Assembly (NCBI RefSeq): GCF_002836515.1
Contig: NZ_PJBC01000067.1
Coordinates: 248,001 to 312,000, forward strand
Length of the DNA stretch: 64,000 bases
Direction: 5' to 3'
From: Pseudomonas sp. Choline-02u-1
Lineage (GTDB): Bacteria > Pseudomonadota > Gammaproteobacteria > Pseudomonadales > Pseudomonadaceae
Shown: in pieces, positions 43,439-52,254 of the stretch
Layout: the number at the start of each line of letters is the position of its first letter
Numbering within the stretch: position 1 is the first letter of the stretch
The notes under the pieces: model-generated
The model's input: the letters and a program-made list of their open reading frames with translations, nothing else
The model's database searches: none
What the model was told of the DNA's origin: nothing
Program-made: the position numbers and the translations under genes

Positions 43439-44104
43439 ATGGCACTTACCCGCGAACAAATGGCTCAGCGCGTCGCCCGCGAAATGCAGGACGGCTACTA
43501 CGTAAACCTCGGTATCGGCATTCCGACCCTGGTCGCCAACTACATCCCCGAAGGCATGGAAGTCATGCTGCAATCGGAAAACGGCCTGCTCGGCATGGGA
43601 CCGTTTCCGACCGAAGAAACCATTGATGCCGACATGATCAACGCCGGCAAACAAACCGTGACCGCACGGATCGGCGCGTCGATCTTCAATTCCGCCGAAT
43701 CCTTTGCGATGATCCGCGGCGGCCATGTCGACCTGACCGTACTCGGCGCGTTCGAAGTCGACGTCGGAGGCAACATCGCTTCGTGGATGATCCCCGGCAA
43801 ACTCGTCAAGGGCATGGGCGGCGCGATGGATCTGGTGGCCGGTGCCGACAACATCATTGTCATCATGACCCACGCGTCCAAGGACGGTGAATCCAAGCTG
43901 CTGGCCAAATGCAGTCTGCCGCTGACCGGAGCCGGTTGCATCAAGCGCGTGCTGACTGACCTCGCCTATCTGGAAATCGAAAATGGCGCTTTTGTCCTCA
44001 AGGAACGCGCACCTGGCGTCAGCGTTGAAGAAATCGTCGCCAAAACCGCTGGTAAACTGATCGTCCCGGATCACGTACCGCAAATGCAGTTCGCTGCCGA
44101 GTGA
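43439..44104 (+). CDS. dhcB: 3-oxoacid/dehydrocarnitine CoA-transferase subunit B
   Basis: The 221-residue beta subunit carries the catalytic glutamate in QSENGLLGMG (Glu47), which forms the covalent glutamyl-CoA intermediate, and the GGHVDLTVLGAFEVD segment of this family. GGAG lies ten bases before ATG 43439. It ends just before the thiolase gene; the frame of that gene is open across the junction. Pairing with subunit A is obligatory for activity. Confidence 0.88.
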   Translation: MALTREQMAQRVAREMQDGYYVNLGIGIPTLVANYIPEGMEVMLQSENGLLGMGPFPTEETIDADMINAGKQTVTARIGASIFNSAESFAMIRGGHVDLTVLGAFEVDVGGNIASWMIPGKLVKGMGGAMDLVAGADNIIVIMTHASKDGESKLLAKCSLPLTGAGCIKRVLTDLAYLEIENGAFVLKERAPGVSVEEIVAKTAGKLIVPDHVPQMQFAAE

Positions 44105-44115
44105 GGAATTCGAAA

Positions 44116-45297
44116 ATGCACGACGTTGTCATTGTTGCCGCCACGCGTACCGCGATCGGCAGTTTTCAGGGCTCTCTGGCCAATGTATCCGCAGTCGATC
44201 TGGGCGCGGCGGTGATCCGCCAGTTGCTCGAGCAGACCGGCCTCGACGGTGCGCAGGTCGATGAAGTGATCATGGGTCAGGTGCTGACCGCCGGTGCCGG
44301 GCAGAACCCGGCACGTCAGGCCGCGATCAAGGCCGGCCTGCCCCACGCGGTGCCGGCCATGACCCTGAACAAAGTCTGCGGTTCGGGCCTGAAAGCCTTG
44401 CATCTCGGGGCACAGGCAATCCGTTGCGGCGACGCTGAAGTGATCATCGCCGGCGGTCAGGAGAACATGAGCCTGTCCAACTACATCATGCCGGGCGCGC
44501 GCACTGGTCTGCGCATGGGCCACGCACAAATCGTCGACACCATGATCAGCGACGGCCTGTGGGATGCGTTCAACGATTACCACATGGGCATTACCGCCGA
44601 GAATCTGGTGGACAAGTATGAAATCAGCCGCGAACAGCAGGACGCCTTTGCTGCCGCTTCCCAGCAGAAAGCTGCCGCTGCGATTGAGGCGGGCCGCTTC
44701 GTTGAGGAAATCACGCCGATCCTGATTCCGCAGCGTAAAGGTGATCCTGTCGCGTTCAAGGTCGACGAGCAGCCACGCGGCGACACCAGCGCCGAATCCC
44801 TGGCGAAATTGCGCCCGGCGTTCAAAAAGGACGGCAGCGTCACCGCTGGCAACGCCTCGTCGCTGAACGATGGCGCTGCGGCCGTGATACTGATGAGTGC
44901 CGAGAAAGCCAAGTCGCTGGGCCTGCCGGTGCTGGCCAAAATCGCTGCCTACGCCAACGCTGGCGTCGATCCGGCGATCATGGGCATCGGCCCGGTATCG
45001 GCCACCCGCCGCTGCCTGGACAAGGCCGGCTGGAGCATCGATCAGCTCGACCTGATCGAAGCCAACGAAGCGTTCGCCGCACAATCGCTGGCCGTGGCCA
45101 AAGACCTGCAATGGGATCTGGCCAAGGTCAACGTCAACGGCGGCGCCATCGCCCTCGGCCATCCGATCGGTGCATCGGGCTGCCGCGTGCTGGTGACATT
45201 GCTGCATGAAATGCTCAAGCGCGACGCGAAAAAAGGCTTGGCGACTTTGTGCATCGGCGGCGGCCAGGGTGTGGCTTTGGCGCTGGAACGCGTCTGA
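44116..45297 (+). CDS. atoB: Acetyl-CoA acetyltransferase (thiolase)
   Basis: The 393-residue thiolase cleaves acetoacetyl-CoA to two acetyl-CoA. The nucleophilic cysteine is Cys88 in LNKVCGSGLKAL. The C-terminal motifs HPIGASGCR (catalytic His) and CIGGGQG (second Cys) are present. GAGGA precedes ATG 44116. As the third gene after dhcAB it finishes degradation of the four-carbon CoA ester released from dehydrocarnitine or acetoacetate. A good terminator follows. Confidence 0.93.
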   Translation: MHDVVIVAATRTAIGSFQGSLANVSAVDLGAAVIRQLLEQTGLDGAQVDEVIMGQVLTAGAGQNPARQAAIKAGLPHAVPAMTLNKVCGSGLKALHLGAQAIRCGDAEVIIAGGQENMSLSNYIMPGARTGLRMGHAQIVDTMISDGLWDAFNDYHMGITAENLVDKYEISREQQDAFAAASQQKAAAAIEAGRFVEEITPILIPQRKGDPVAFKVDEQPRGDTSAESLAKLRPAFKKDGSVTAGNASSLNDGAAAVILMSAEKAKSLGLPVLAKIAAYANAGVDPAIMGIGPVSATRRCLDKAGWSIDQLDLIEANEAFAAQSLAVAKDLQWDLAKVNVNGGAIALGHPIGASGCRVLVTLLHEMLKRDAKKGLATLCIGGGQGVALALERV

Positions 45298-45353
45298 TAC
45301 GAAGTTCAAGGCCAGCGGCGGATCCACGACATCCGCTGTTGGCTGGCAACAAA

Positions 45354-45391
45354 AAACCCGGTGCGACTGGCGTTGCACCGGGTTTCTTTTT
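45354..45391 (+). terminator. Intrinsic terminator of dhcAB-atoB
   Basis: AAACCCGGTGC pairs with GCACCGGGTTT over an 11-bp stem with a 10-base loop, followed by CTTTTTG. A second imperfect hairpin (45310-45345) precedes it. Confidence 0.92.
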
Positions 45392-45416
45392 GCCGTCGAG
45401 AATCGTAGGGATGGTC

Positions 45417-45504
45417 TGGCCTCTTCGCGAGCAGGCTCTCTCCCATTTTGCGATGCATTCCACTGTGGGCGCGGGCTTGTTCGCGAAGGGGCCAGGTCAG
45501 CCAC
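45417..45504. repeat. REP doublet between atoB and cobF
   Basis: Diverged arms: CTCTTCGCGAGCAGGCTCTC on the left and GTGGGCGCGGGCTTGTTCGC on the right, around a 30-base centre. It lies between convergent genes. Confidence 0.8.
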
Positions 45505-45509
45505 CCAAT

Positions 45510-46265
45510 CTATGGCTTGCGCAGCAAATAGGTATCCATGATCCACCCATGCTTCGCCCGTGCCGCTTTGCGCACCCGCTCAATCTCATCGGCGACATCC
45601 GCCAGCGTGCCGCTAAGCAGAACCTCGTCCGGCGTGCCCAGGTAAGCCCCCCAGAAAATCTCGGTCTGCCGGTCCGCCACCCGCTGATACGAATCTTCGG
45701 CATCAAGCATCACCACAACACTGTCCGCCTCACTCACCTGCCCCGCCGCCAACTGCCGGCCGGTGGTGATTTCCACCGAACGGCCGATCGTATTCAGCGG
45801 TATCTTGTGCTGCGCAGCCAGAGCCTGGACGCTGGTAATCCCGGGGATCACCTCGTACTCGAACGCGCAGCGGCCTGATGCCCGAATCGCTTGAAGGATC
45901 CGCACTGTGCTGTCGTATAACGCCGGGTCGCCCCAGACCAGGAAACCGCCGCACTGGCCGTCGGACAATTGTTCATCAATCAGCCGTTCGAAGGTCTGTT
46001 GTTTGGTGCGGTTCAGTGCATCGACGCTTGCCGTGTAATCGACATCACCCCGCTCGCGCTCCGGACTGCTGGCTTCGACAAAGCGATAAGCGTGATCGGT
46101 GATGTAGCGCTCGCAAATCTCGCGGCGCAGATCGATCAGCTTCTGCTTGCCCTCGCCTTTATCCAGCAGAAAGAACACATCGACCCGGTTCAGCGCTTTC
46201 ACCGCCTGCATCGTGATGTAGTCCGGATTGCCGGCGCCAATGCCGATGACCAGCAGCTGTTTCAT
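45510..46265 (-). CDS. cobF: Precorrin-6A synthase (deacetylating), CobF
   Basis: The 251-residue SAM-dependent tetrapyrrole methylase adds the C1 methyl and releases the acetyl group from precorrin-5 in aerobic cobalamin synthesis. It has the N-terminal LLVIGIGAGNPDYIT strand-loop, the GGFLVWGDPALYDSTV segment and VIPGITSVQALAAQH. Its ATG overlaps the stop of the upstream histidine phosphatase gene (TGATG). Other cob genes are not in the window, as is common for cobF. No B12-box sequence was seen upstream of the pair. Confidence 0.9.
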   Translation of the reverse strand: MKQLLVIGIGAGNPDYITMQAVKALNRVDVFFLLDKGEGKQKLIDLRREICERYITDHAYRFVEASSPERERGDVDYTASVDALNRTKQQTFERLIDEQLSDGQCGGFLVWGDPALYDSTVRILQAIRASGRCAFEYEVIPGITSVQALAAQHKIPLNTIGRSVEITTGRQLAAGQVSEADSVVVMLDAEDSYQRVADRQTEIFWGAYLGTPDEVLLSGTLADVADEIERVRKAARAKHGWIMDTYLLRKP

Positions 46266-46834
46266 CACAATTCCTCTCCCAGAGCCGTGCCCGGCAAGCG
46301 TAGTCGCCAGATGCCATTGAAGCGCAGCTCGATCATCGATAGCGGTTCGACGTCGATCGCGTTGAACGTTACGCCTTGCAGCACCTGCATCAACGCCGCG
46401 CGCATGACGAACGGATGGGTGACCGCCATCACGGGCCCCGGCGTTGCGGCGATGCTGTCGAGCCATCTTGAGACCCGTTCCGTCAGTTGCCTAAGCGACT
46501 CGCCGCCGTGGGGTGCCGCGTCTGGATCGGCCAGCCAAACCCGCAACGCGTCGGCGTGATTGGCCTGCAAACCCTTGATCGACTGGCCGTGCCAGCCTCC
46601 CCAATCGCAATCGCGCAGGGCTGAGTCAATGTGCGCGTCGACGCCCAGCCACGCCGCCGTCTGCCGGGTCCGCAACTCTGGCCCGCAAATCAGTCGCGAT
46701 GGCGGAGCGAATCGCGCCTTGAAGGCGTCAGACGCTGCAGGCAAATCTTCAACAGGCTCGTCCGTAGGAAAACGCGCCAGTTTTTGTGCGACGGTTCGCG
46801 CATGGCAAATCAATGTCAAACGGCTACTTGGCAC
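46265..46834 (-). CDS. Histidine phosphatase-family protein, altered RHG motif
   Basis: The 189-residue protein has a phosphoglycerate-mutase-like fold with the order ICHART (catalytic His at the usual place), LICGPELRTRQTAAWLG, the DCDWGGWHG insertion, GGESLRQLTERV and the second active-site His in AVTHPFVMRAAL. The normal RHG triad reads CHA here. Linkage to cobF suggests a role in cobalamin nucleotide-loop assembly (alpha-ribazole phosphatase-like), which is inferred from context. The start is a GTG with weak ribosome site, so the N terminus is uncertain. Confidence 0.75.
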   Translation of the reverse strand: MPSSRLTLICHARTVAQKLARFPTDEPVEDLPAASDAFKARFAPPSRLICGPELRTRQTAAWLGVDAHIDSALRDCDWGGWHGQSIKGLQANHADALRVWLADPDAAPHGGESLRQLTERVSRWLDSIAATPGPVMAVTHPFVMRAALMQVLQGVTFNAIDVEPLSMIELRFNGIWRLRLPGTALGEEL

Positions 46835-47152
46835 AAGCAGGTTCTCGGTTGAAAGTTAATACAAGTGACGGCACAGCCAATCCGCGAGCCATTGTGCCGT
46901 AAAACCGTGGGTATCAGGATTGCCGTCCTGCCATCCGCAGAAGCTTGGATAGGCAATGTCTCACACCAACCAAGGCAATGGACTACAACGCCGAGCTACT
47001 TCGGTGTAGCCCTTGTTAAACGGGAACCTTGCACGTTTTTGGTGCTCGCTGCACGTGTACAAAAATTCGCTAGACATGTAGCACTCATTACATAAATACT
47101 CTTTTTAACGGATTGTGAAACGAATTCGACACCCCATCCAGCAGGAGCACGG
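46835..47152. other. 318-base divergent promoter region
   Basis: It separates the histidine phosphatase/cobF pair from the RpiR-led operon. I see no REP element, no riboswitch B12 box and no gene. The part near 47035-47110 is A/T-rich (TACAAAAATT, TAAATACTCTTTTTAACGG) and probably holds the promoter and the RpiR site; no clear inverted repeat stands out. Confidence 0.5.
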
Positions 47153-48007
47153 ATGCCCCCTCTCAGAGACCTGATCACCGATCCCGGCCTGGATCTGACG
47201 CCGTCAGAGCGCAAAGTCGTCCGCGCCCTGCTCGATCAGTATCCGCGTAATGGTCTCGGACCGATGGCGCGGCTGGCCGAACATGCCGGTGTCAGCGATC
47301 CGACCATAGTCCGCCTGGTGAAAAAGCTCGGTTTCGGCGGTTATGCCGAGTTTCAGGAAGCCTTGCTCAGTGACATGGACCATCGCTTGCGTTCGCCACG
47401 CACACTGTTGCAGCCACGCTCGCAGCAGAACAAGGACGATGCCTGGGCCCATTACCTGGCCGACAGCCACCGTTTGCTGGTCGACACCCAAGCCCTGACC
47501 CAACCCGAAGATGTGCGAATCCTCGTCGAATGGCTGCTCGACAGCCGTCATCAGGTCTACTGCTTCGGTGGCCGCTTCAGCATTCTCATGGCCCATTACC
47601 TGCTCAACCACTTGCGCCTGCTGCGTCCCGGCTGCTTTGCCCTGGAAGACAACGCCCTGTTGCCTGACCGCTTGTTCGATCTGCAACGCCAGGACGTGGT
47701 GCTGGTGTTCGACTACCGGCGCTACCAGACCCAAGCCCTGCGTGTAGCCACTGCGGCGAAAAACAATAACGCGCGAGTGGTGCTGTTCACCGATGTCTAC
47801 GCCTCGCCGTTGCGCGAAATGGCTGATCTGATCATCAGCGCGCCGGTGGAGTCGGCATCGCCGTTCGATACCATGGTGCCAGCGCTGGCGCAGGTCGAGG
47901 CGTTGATTGCCTGCCTGACCTTGCGCGTGCCGGATCCGGCCGATCGCCTGGAAGGCATCGATGCCCTGCGCAACGACTTTGCGACTCATCTGCTGGAGGA
48001 AAAATAA
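47153..48007 (+). CDS. MurR/RpiR-family transcriptional regulator
   Basis: The 284-residue regulator has an N-terminal helix-turn-helix of the RpiR type (GPMARLAEHAGVSDPTIVRLVKKLGF split over residues 35-60). A C-terminal SIS-like domain follows (VYCFGGRFSILMAHYL, DVVLVFDYRRYQTQ). SIS domains bind phosphosugars, but several amino-acid-catabolic RpiR regulators also exist. It leads a tight operon of catabolic genes (2-base gap to the hydrolase), which it probably controls. Confidence 0.88.
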   Translation: MPPLRDLITDPGLDLTPSERKVVRALLDQYPRNGLGPMARLAEHAGVSDPTIVRLVKKLGFGGYAEFQEALLSDMDHRLRSPRTLLQPRSQQNKDDAWAHYLADSHRLLVDTQALTQPEDVRILVEWLLDSRHQVYCFGGRFSILMAHYLLNHLRLLRPGCFALEDNALLPDRLFDLQRQDVVLVFDYRRYQTQALRVATAAKNNNARVVLFTDVYASPLREMADLIISAPVESASPFDTMVPALAQVEALIACLTLRVPDPADRLEGIDALRNDFATHLLEEK

Positions 48008-48009
48008 GG

Positions 48010-48654
48010 ATGTTCAGCCTTCCCCACCGCTCGCCTCGGGATCTGCCGTTTGCGTTCGACCACACGGCTTTGTTGCTGGTGGACATGCAGCGCGCCTGGC
48101 TCGAACCGCAATTCGACCCGCACCTGAGCAGGCCCGATGCCGAGTATTTCCTCCGGCGCACGCGCAGCCAGGTGGTGCCTAACCAGCAACGACTGCTCAG
48201 CGCCGTTCGCCAAGCGCAGCAGAACGTGCTGCACACGATTATCGAAAGCCTGACCGCCGATGGTCGCGACCGCTCGCTGGATCACAAACTGTCGGACATG
48301 CACCTGCCCAAAGGCAGCTTGCAAGCGCAGATCATCGCTGAACTGACCCCGACGGAAAATGAAATCGTGCTGCCGAAGACCTCATCCGGGGTGTTCAACT
48401 CGACCACTATCGATTACGTGCTGCGCAACCTGCAAACCCGCCATCTGATCATTGCCGGCATCGTCACCGACCAGTGCGTCGACATGGCCGTACGCGACGC
48501 CGCCGACCGTGGCTATCTGGTGACACTGGTGGAGGACGCCTGCGCCACTTACAGCGCTGAACGCCATCACGCCTGCCTCAACGCCATCAAGGGTTACTGC
48601 TGGATCACCAATACTCAGACTGTGCTCGGCCGTATACAGGAGATGCAGCCATGA
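48010..48654 (+). CDS. Isochorismatase-like cysteine hydrolase
   Basis: The 214-residue amidase-like hydrolase has the family triad: Asp in ALLLVDMQRAW, Lys in VLPKTSSGVFNST, and the nucleophilic Cys in IVTDQCVDMAVRDA. Members hydrolyse small amides or isochorismate; the amide-bond context here (glutamine-synthetase-like and formylglutamate genes) favours an amidase. It starts 2 bases after the regulator and overlaps the next gene by four bases. Confidence 0.85.
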   Translation: MFSLPHRSPRDLPFAFDHTALLLVDMQRAWLEPQFDPHLSRPDAEYFLRRTRSQVVPNQQRLLSAVRQAQQNVLHTIIESLTADGRDRSLDHKLSDMHLPKGSLQAQIIAELTPTENEIVLPKTSSGVFNSTTIDYVLRNLQTRHLIIAGIVTDQCVDMAVRDAADRGYLVTLVEDACATYSAERHHACLNAIKGYCWITNTQTVLGRIQEMQP

Positions 48655-49982
48655 GCGCACGCCTGACGCCGCTGCCGATGACCACGCTGGTCACCACTGA
48701 CCTGATCGGCATCACCCGTGGCCGTTCGTTTCCAACCGATGAGCTGGAGCATTACCAGGCAGCCGGTTGCGGCTGGGTTCCGGCCAACAGCGCATTGACG
48801 CCGCAAGACATCATCGCTTCAAGCAATCCGTGGGGCGCGTATGGCGACCTGCGGCTGGTACCCGATCTGGACAGCCGCGTCACCGTTGGCAGCGGCCCGG
48901 ATGCCAATGCACCGGTGCTCGATTTCATCCACGCCGATATTCGCGAGACCGACGGCCAAGCCTGGGGCGCTTGCCCACGCACATTGCTGCGCGATGAGAT
49001 CGAGCGCTATCGCGATGAACTGGGCTTGCAGGTCAACGCGGCGTTCGAACATGAATTCAATCTGCATGCAGGCTTCGCCGAACACGCAGCGTTCTCCCTG
49101 GAAGCTCAGCGCCAGGGCGCCGAATTCGGCGGCTGGCTGCTCAGCGCCCTGCGCGCCGGTGGCGTCGAGCCGGAAATGTTTCTGCCGGAATACGGCAAGC
49201 ACCAATACGAAATCACCTGCCGTCCGACCCTTGGCGTGGCGGCGGCGGATCGCGCGGTCAATGTGCGCGAAATCAGCCGGGAAATCGCCCGGCAGATGGG
49301 CCTCGAACTGAGCTTCGCGCCCAAGGCTGCCGCCGAAGCCGTGTGCAACGGTGTGCATCTGCACGTCAGCCTGCACGACCTGGCCGGCCAGCCGATGCTG
49401 TACGACGCCGGCACCAGCAATGGCCTGTCGAGCATCGGCCAGCACTGGGCTGCCGGGATCCTGCATTTTCTGCCGGCGCTGTGCGCGTTCACTGCGCCGA
49501 CGCCGCTGTCGTACGAGCGCTTGCAGCCGCACCACTGGAGCGCGTCGTACGCCTGCCTGGGGCAGCAGAACCGTGAAGCAGCGCTGCGCATCTGCCCGAC
49601 CGTGACGTTGGGTGGCAAGTCCGCCGCGCAACAGTTCAACCTGGAATTCCGCGCCATGGACGCCACTGCCTCGCCGCACCTGGCCATGGCCGCGCTGCTG
49701 ATTGCCGGGCGGCTGGGCATCGAGCAGCGCTTGGCGCTGAATGCGATCACCGATGAAATCCCCGATTCACTCAACGATGAGCAACGCAAGGCCCGGGGTA
49801 TCGTCGCCCTGCCCGCCTCGCTGTCCCAGGCGCTGGATTGCCTGCGCGACAGTGCAGCTTTCAATGAATGGCTGCCAAAGCCGCTGCTCGACACGTATTA
49901 CGCCCTGAAAACCGAGGAACTGGCGCTGACGGAACAGCTCTCGCCCGCTGACTTGTGTGAGCACTATGCACACCTGTACTGA
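48651..49982 (+). CDS. Glutamine synthetase-family ligase
   Basis: The 443-residue protein has the glutamine synthetase catalytic domain: the FEHEFNL acidic strand, the NGVHLHVSLHD loop (metal/glutamate site), and the ATP/glutamate segment SAAQQFNLEFRAMDATASPH. It is the short type without adenylylation signature, resembling gamma-glutamylamide ligases such as PuuA. It may join glutamate to an amine substrate imported by the downstream permease. It overlaps the hydrolase gene by 4 bases and the next gene by 17. Confidence 0.86.
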   Translation: MSARLTPLPMTTLVTTDLIGITRGRSFPTDELEHYQAAGCGWVPANSALTPQDIIASSNPWGAYGDLRLVPDLDSRVTVGSGPDANAPVLDFIHADIRETDGQAWGACPRTLLRDEIERYRDELGLQVNAAFEHEFNLHAGFAEHAAFSLEAQRQGAEFGGWLLSALRAGGVEPEMFLPEYGKHQYEITCRPTLGVAAADRAVNVREISREIARQMGLELSFAPKAAAEAVCNGVHLHVSLHDLAGQPMLYDAGTSNGLSSIGQHWAAGILHFLPALCAFTAPTPLSYERLQPHHWSASYACLGQQNREAALRICPTVTLGGKSAAQQFNLEFRAMDATASPHLAMAALLIAGRLGIEQRLALNAITDEIPDSLNDEQRKARGIVALPASLSQALDCLRDSAAFNEWLPKPLLDTYYALKTEELALTEQLSPADLCEHYAHLY

Positions 49983-50718
49983 ATCGGCCGAGCTGGGGTT
50001 GTTCGCTCGCCCGGTCTACGACCTGAGTCGCGAGGACTCGACGAACCCGTTGATCCTGGTGTGCGAGCACGCCAGTCGTTATATCCCCGAGGCTCTGAAC
50101 AATCTGGGCCTGGACGAGGCGGCCGCACGCGAACATATCGCCTGGGACATCGGCGCGCTGCAACTGGCTGAAGCGTTGTCGCAACAGCTCGGCGCTACCC
50201 TGCTCAGTGCCAACTATTCACGGCTGTTGATCGACCTCAACCGCCCGCGCCATGCGCCGGACAGCATTCCACTGCAAAGCGAGATCTATCAGATCCCGGG
50301 CAATCACGATCTGGATGAAGCAGCCCGCGAATACCGCCGGCAGACCCTGTTCAAACCGTTTCATGCGCGTTTGCAGACCTTGATCGACGAGCGCATTGCC
50401 AAAGGCCAAGCGGTGCGGGTGGTCGGCATTCATAGTTTCACTCCGGTGTATTACGGTCAGCCGCGACCGCTGGAAGTCGGCGTGTTGTTCGGTCAGGCGA
50501 AAGCCTACGCCCAGCGCCTGCTCGACGGGCTGCAAGCGCATCCGTTGAAAGTCGCGGGCAACCAGCCGTACAGAATCGATCCTTTGGGCGATATGACCGT
50601 GCCGGTGCACGGCGATGCCCGCGGCCTTGAAGCGGTGCTGATCGAGGTGCGCAATGACTTGCTGCGCAGCCCCGCAGAAGTATCGCGGTGGGCCGCCTAT
50701 CTCGCACCGTTGCTGTAG
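49966..50718 (+). CDS. N-formylglutamate amidohydrolase
   Basis: The 250-residue metal-dependent hydrolase has the family motifs LILVCEHASRYIP (His/Glu metal site), INANYSR-like ANYSRLLIDLNR, and GIHSFTP. It would release glutamate from an N-acyl (formyl) glutamate. It is not linked to hut genes here; instead it follows the glutamine-synthetase-like gene, so its substrate may be an intermediate of this pathway. The ATG at 49966 lies inside the previous gene; a GTG nine bases earlier is possible. Confidence 0.87.
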   Translation: MHTCTESAELGLFARPVYDLSREDSTNPLILVCEHASRYIPEALNNLGLDEAAAREHIAWDIGALQLAEALSQQLGATLLSANYSRLLIDLNRPRHAPDSIPLQSEIYQIPGNHDLDEAAREYRRQTLFKPFHARLQTLIDERIAKGQAVRVVGIHSFTPVYYGQPRPLEVGVLFGQAKAYAQRLLDGLQAHPLKVAGNQPYRIDPLGDMTVPVHGDARGLEAVLIEVRNDLLRSPAEVSRWAAYLAPLL

Positions 50719-50786
50719 CAATCGCAGTAAATGATGAACCGACGGAACAACTGAAACGACCGATGGCTGACAAGGAGTTGCGCTTC

Positions 50787-52136
50787 ATGGAAATTGAAGA
50801 ATTCGGCTACAAGCAAGAGTTGAAACGTAGCCTGACGCTGACCGATCTGGTGGTGTACGGGATGATTTTCATGATCCCCATCGCACCGTTCGGAGTGTAT
50901 GGCTACGTCAACGCCGAAGCTCCAGGGATGGTGCCGCTGGCCTACATCATCGGCATGGTCGCGATGCTGTTCACCGCGCTCAGTTACGGCAGCATGGCCA
51001 AGGCCTTTCCGATTGCCGGCTCGGTATATTCCTACGCGCAACGCGGCCTTAATCAACATGTCGGGTTCATCGCTGGCTGGCTGATGCTGCTCGACTATCT
51101 GCTGATTCCGCCGTTGCTGTACCTGTATGCGGCGATGGCGCTCAACCATCTGTACCCGGACATTCCCAAGGTTGGCTTCATCCTGGCGTTTCTGGTCAGT
51201 GCGACATTCGTCAACCTGCGCGGCATCACTTTTACCGCGCGAATGAACATCCTGTTCCTGCTGGCGCAACTGGTGGTGTTGGGCATCTTCCTGTTCTACG
51301 CTTGGAACGCGTTGCACAACGGCGGGGGAAATGGCGAGCTGACCATGGCGCCGCTGTATCACCCGGAAACCTTCAACTTCGCCCTGCTGATGCAAGCGGT
51401 GTCGATCGCCGTGCTGTCGTTCCTGGGCTTCGACGCGATCTCGACCCTTGCCGAAGAAATCAAGGGAGACCCGGGCCGCAGCGTGGGTAGAGCGGCGCTG
51501 ATTACCCTCGCGGTCATGGGCACGATTTTCGTCGTACAGACGTGGATTGCCACCGATCTGGCGGCGGGCATGGGCTTCAAGTCCGCAGACACCGCATTCT
51601 ATGAAATTGCTGAAATCGCCGCCGGCAGCTGGCTGGCGACCCTGACTGCGGTGGCGACGGCGCTGGCCTGGGGCGTGGCCGTGGCGATCACCTCGCAGGC
51701 CGCCGTCTCTCGTCTGCTGTTCGGCATGGCCCGCGACGGCAAGCTGCCGAAGGTGCTTGCCAGGGTTCACCCGAAACACAACACACCGTACCTGAGCATC
51801 TATCTGGTGGCGGTGTTGTCGTTGCTTATCTGCTACCTGTTCATCAATGCAGTGGACATTCTCACTTCGCTGATCAACTTCGGCGCCCTCAGCGGTTTCA
51901 TGCTGCTGCATCTGACGGTAATCAACCACTACTGGCGTCGGCAGAAGTCGGGGCAGGTTGTACGCCATCTGCTCTGCCCCGTGATCGGCTTCATCATCGT
52001 CGCCGCCATCATGTACAACATGGGCGTCGATGCGCAGAAGCTCGGCCTGATCTGGATTGCCCTGGGTCTGGTTTACCTGTTCTTCCTCAACAAGCTCGGC
52101 GCCAGCACCGCGCTGCCCGATCCGAGTAAAGGCTGA
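50787..52136 (+). CDS. APC-family amino acid/amine permease
   Basis: The 449-residue inner-membrane transporter has about 12 hydrophobic segments. The unwound first helix (IFMIPIAPFGVYGYVN) and SFLGFDAISTLAEE, a landmark of amino-acid/polyamine permeases, are present. I start at ATG 50787 because AAGGAG lies ten bases upstream; the ATG at 50763 has no ribosome site. As the last gene of the RpiR-led operon it most likely imports the substrate for the ligase and hydrolases. A 118-base gap separates it from the succinyltransferase genes. Confidence 0.87.
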   Translation: MEIEEFGYKQELKRSLTLTDLVVYGMIFMIPIAPFGVYGYVNAEAPGMVPLAYIIGMVAMLFTALSYGSMAKAFPIAGSVYSYAQRGLNQHVGFIAGWLMLLDYLLIPPLLYLYAAMALNHLYPDIPKVGFILAFLVSATFVNLRGITFTARMNILFLLAQLVVLGIFLFYAWNALHNGGGNGELTMAPLYHPETFNFALLMQAVSIAVLSFLGFDAISTLAEEIKGDPGRSVGRAALITLAVMGTIFVVQTWIATDLAAGMGFKSADTAFYEIAEIAAGSWLATLTAVATALAWGVAVAITSQAAVSRLLFGMARDGKLPKVLARVHPKHNTPYLSIYLVAVLSLLICYLFINAVDILTSLINFGALSGFMLLHLTVINHYWRRQKSGQVVRHLLCPVIGFIIVAAIMYNMGVDAQKLGLIWIALGLVYLFFLNKLGASTALPDPSKG

Positions 52137-52254
52137 CAAGAAAAAGAGCGGCGTCTGACAACAAATCAGGTAACCGCCGATTTATCGCGTGGACATCGAC
52201 AGTGATAGTCAGGTTCGGCGAACGGGCCGAACCTTTTGATACAGGAGTACATCC

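Noticed and set aside
46835..47152. Cobalamin riboswitch upstream of the cobF pair
   Set aside because: No B12-box-like sequence could be found on the relevant strand.
50697..52139. 480-residue open frame opposite the APC permease
   Set aside because: Antisense shadow; composition is His/Gln/Arg-rich as expected from reversed membrane-protein codons.
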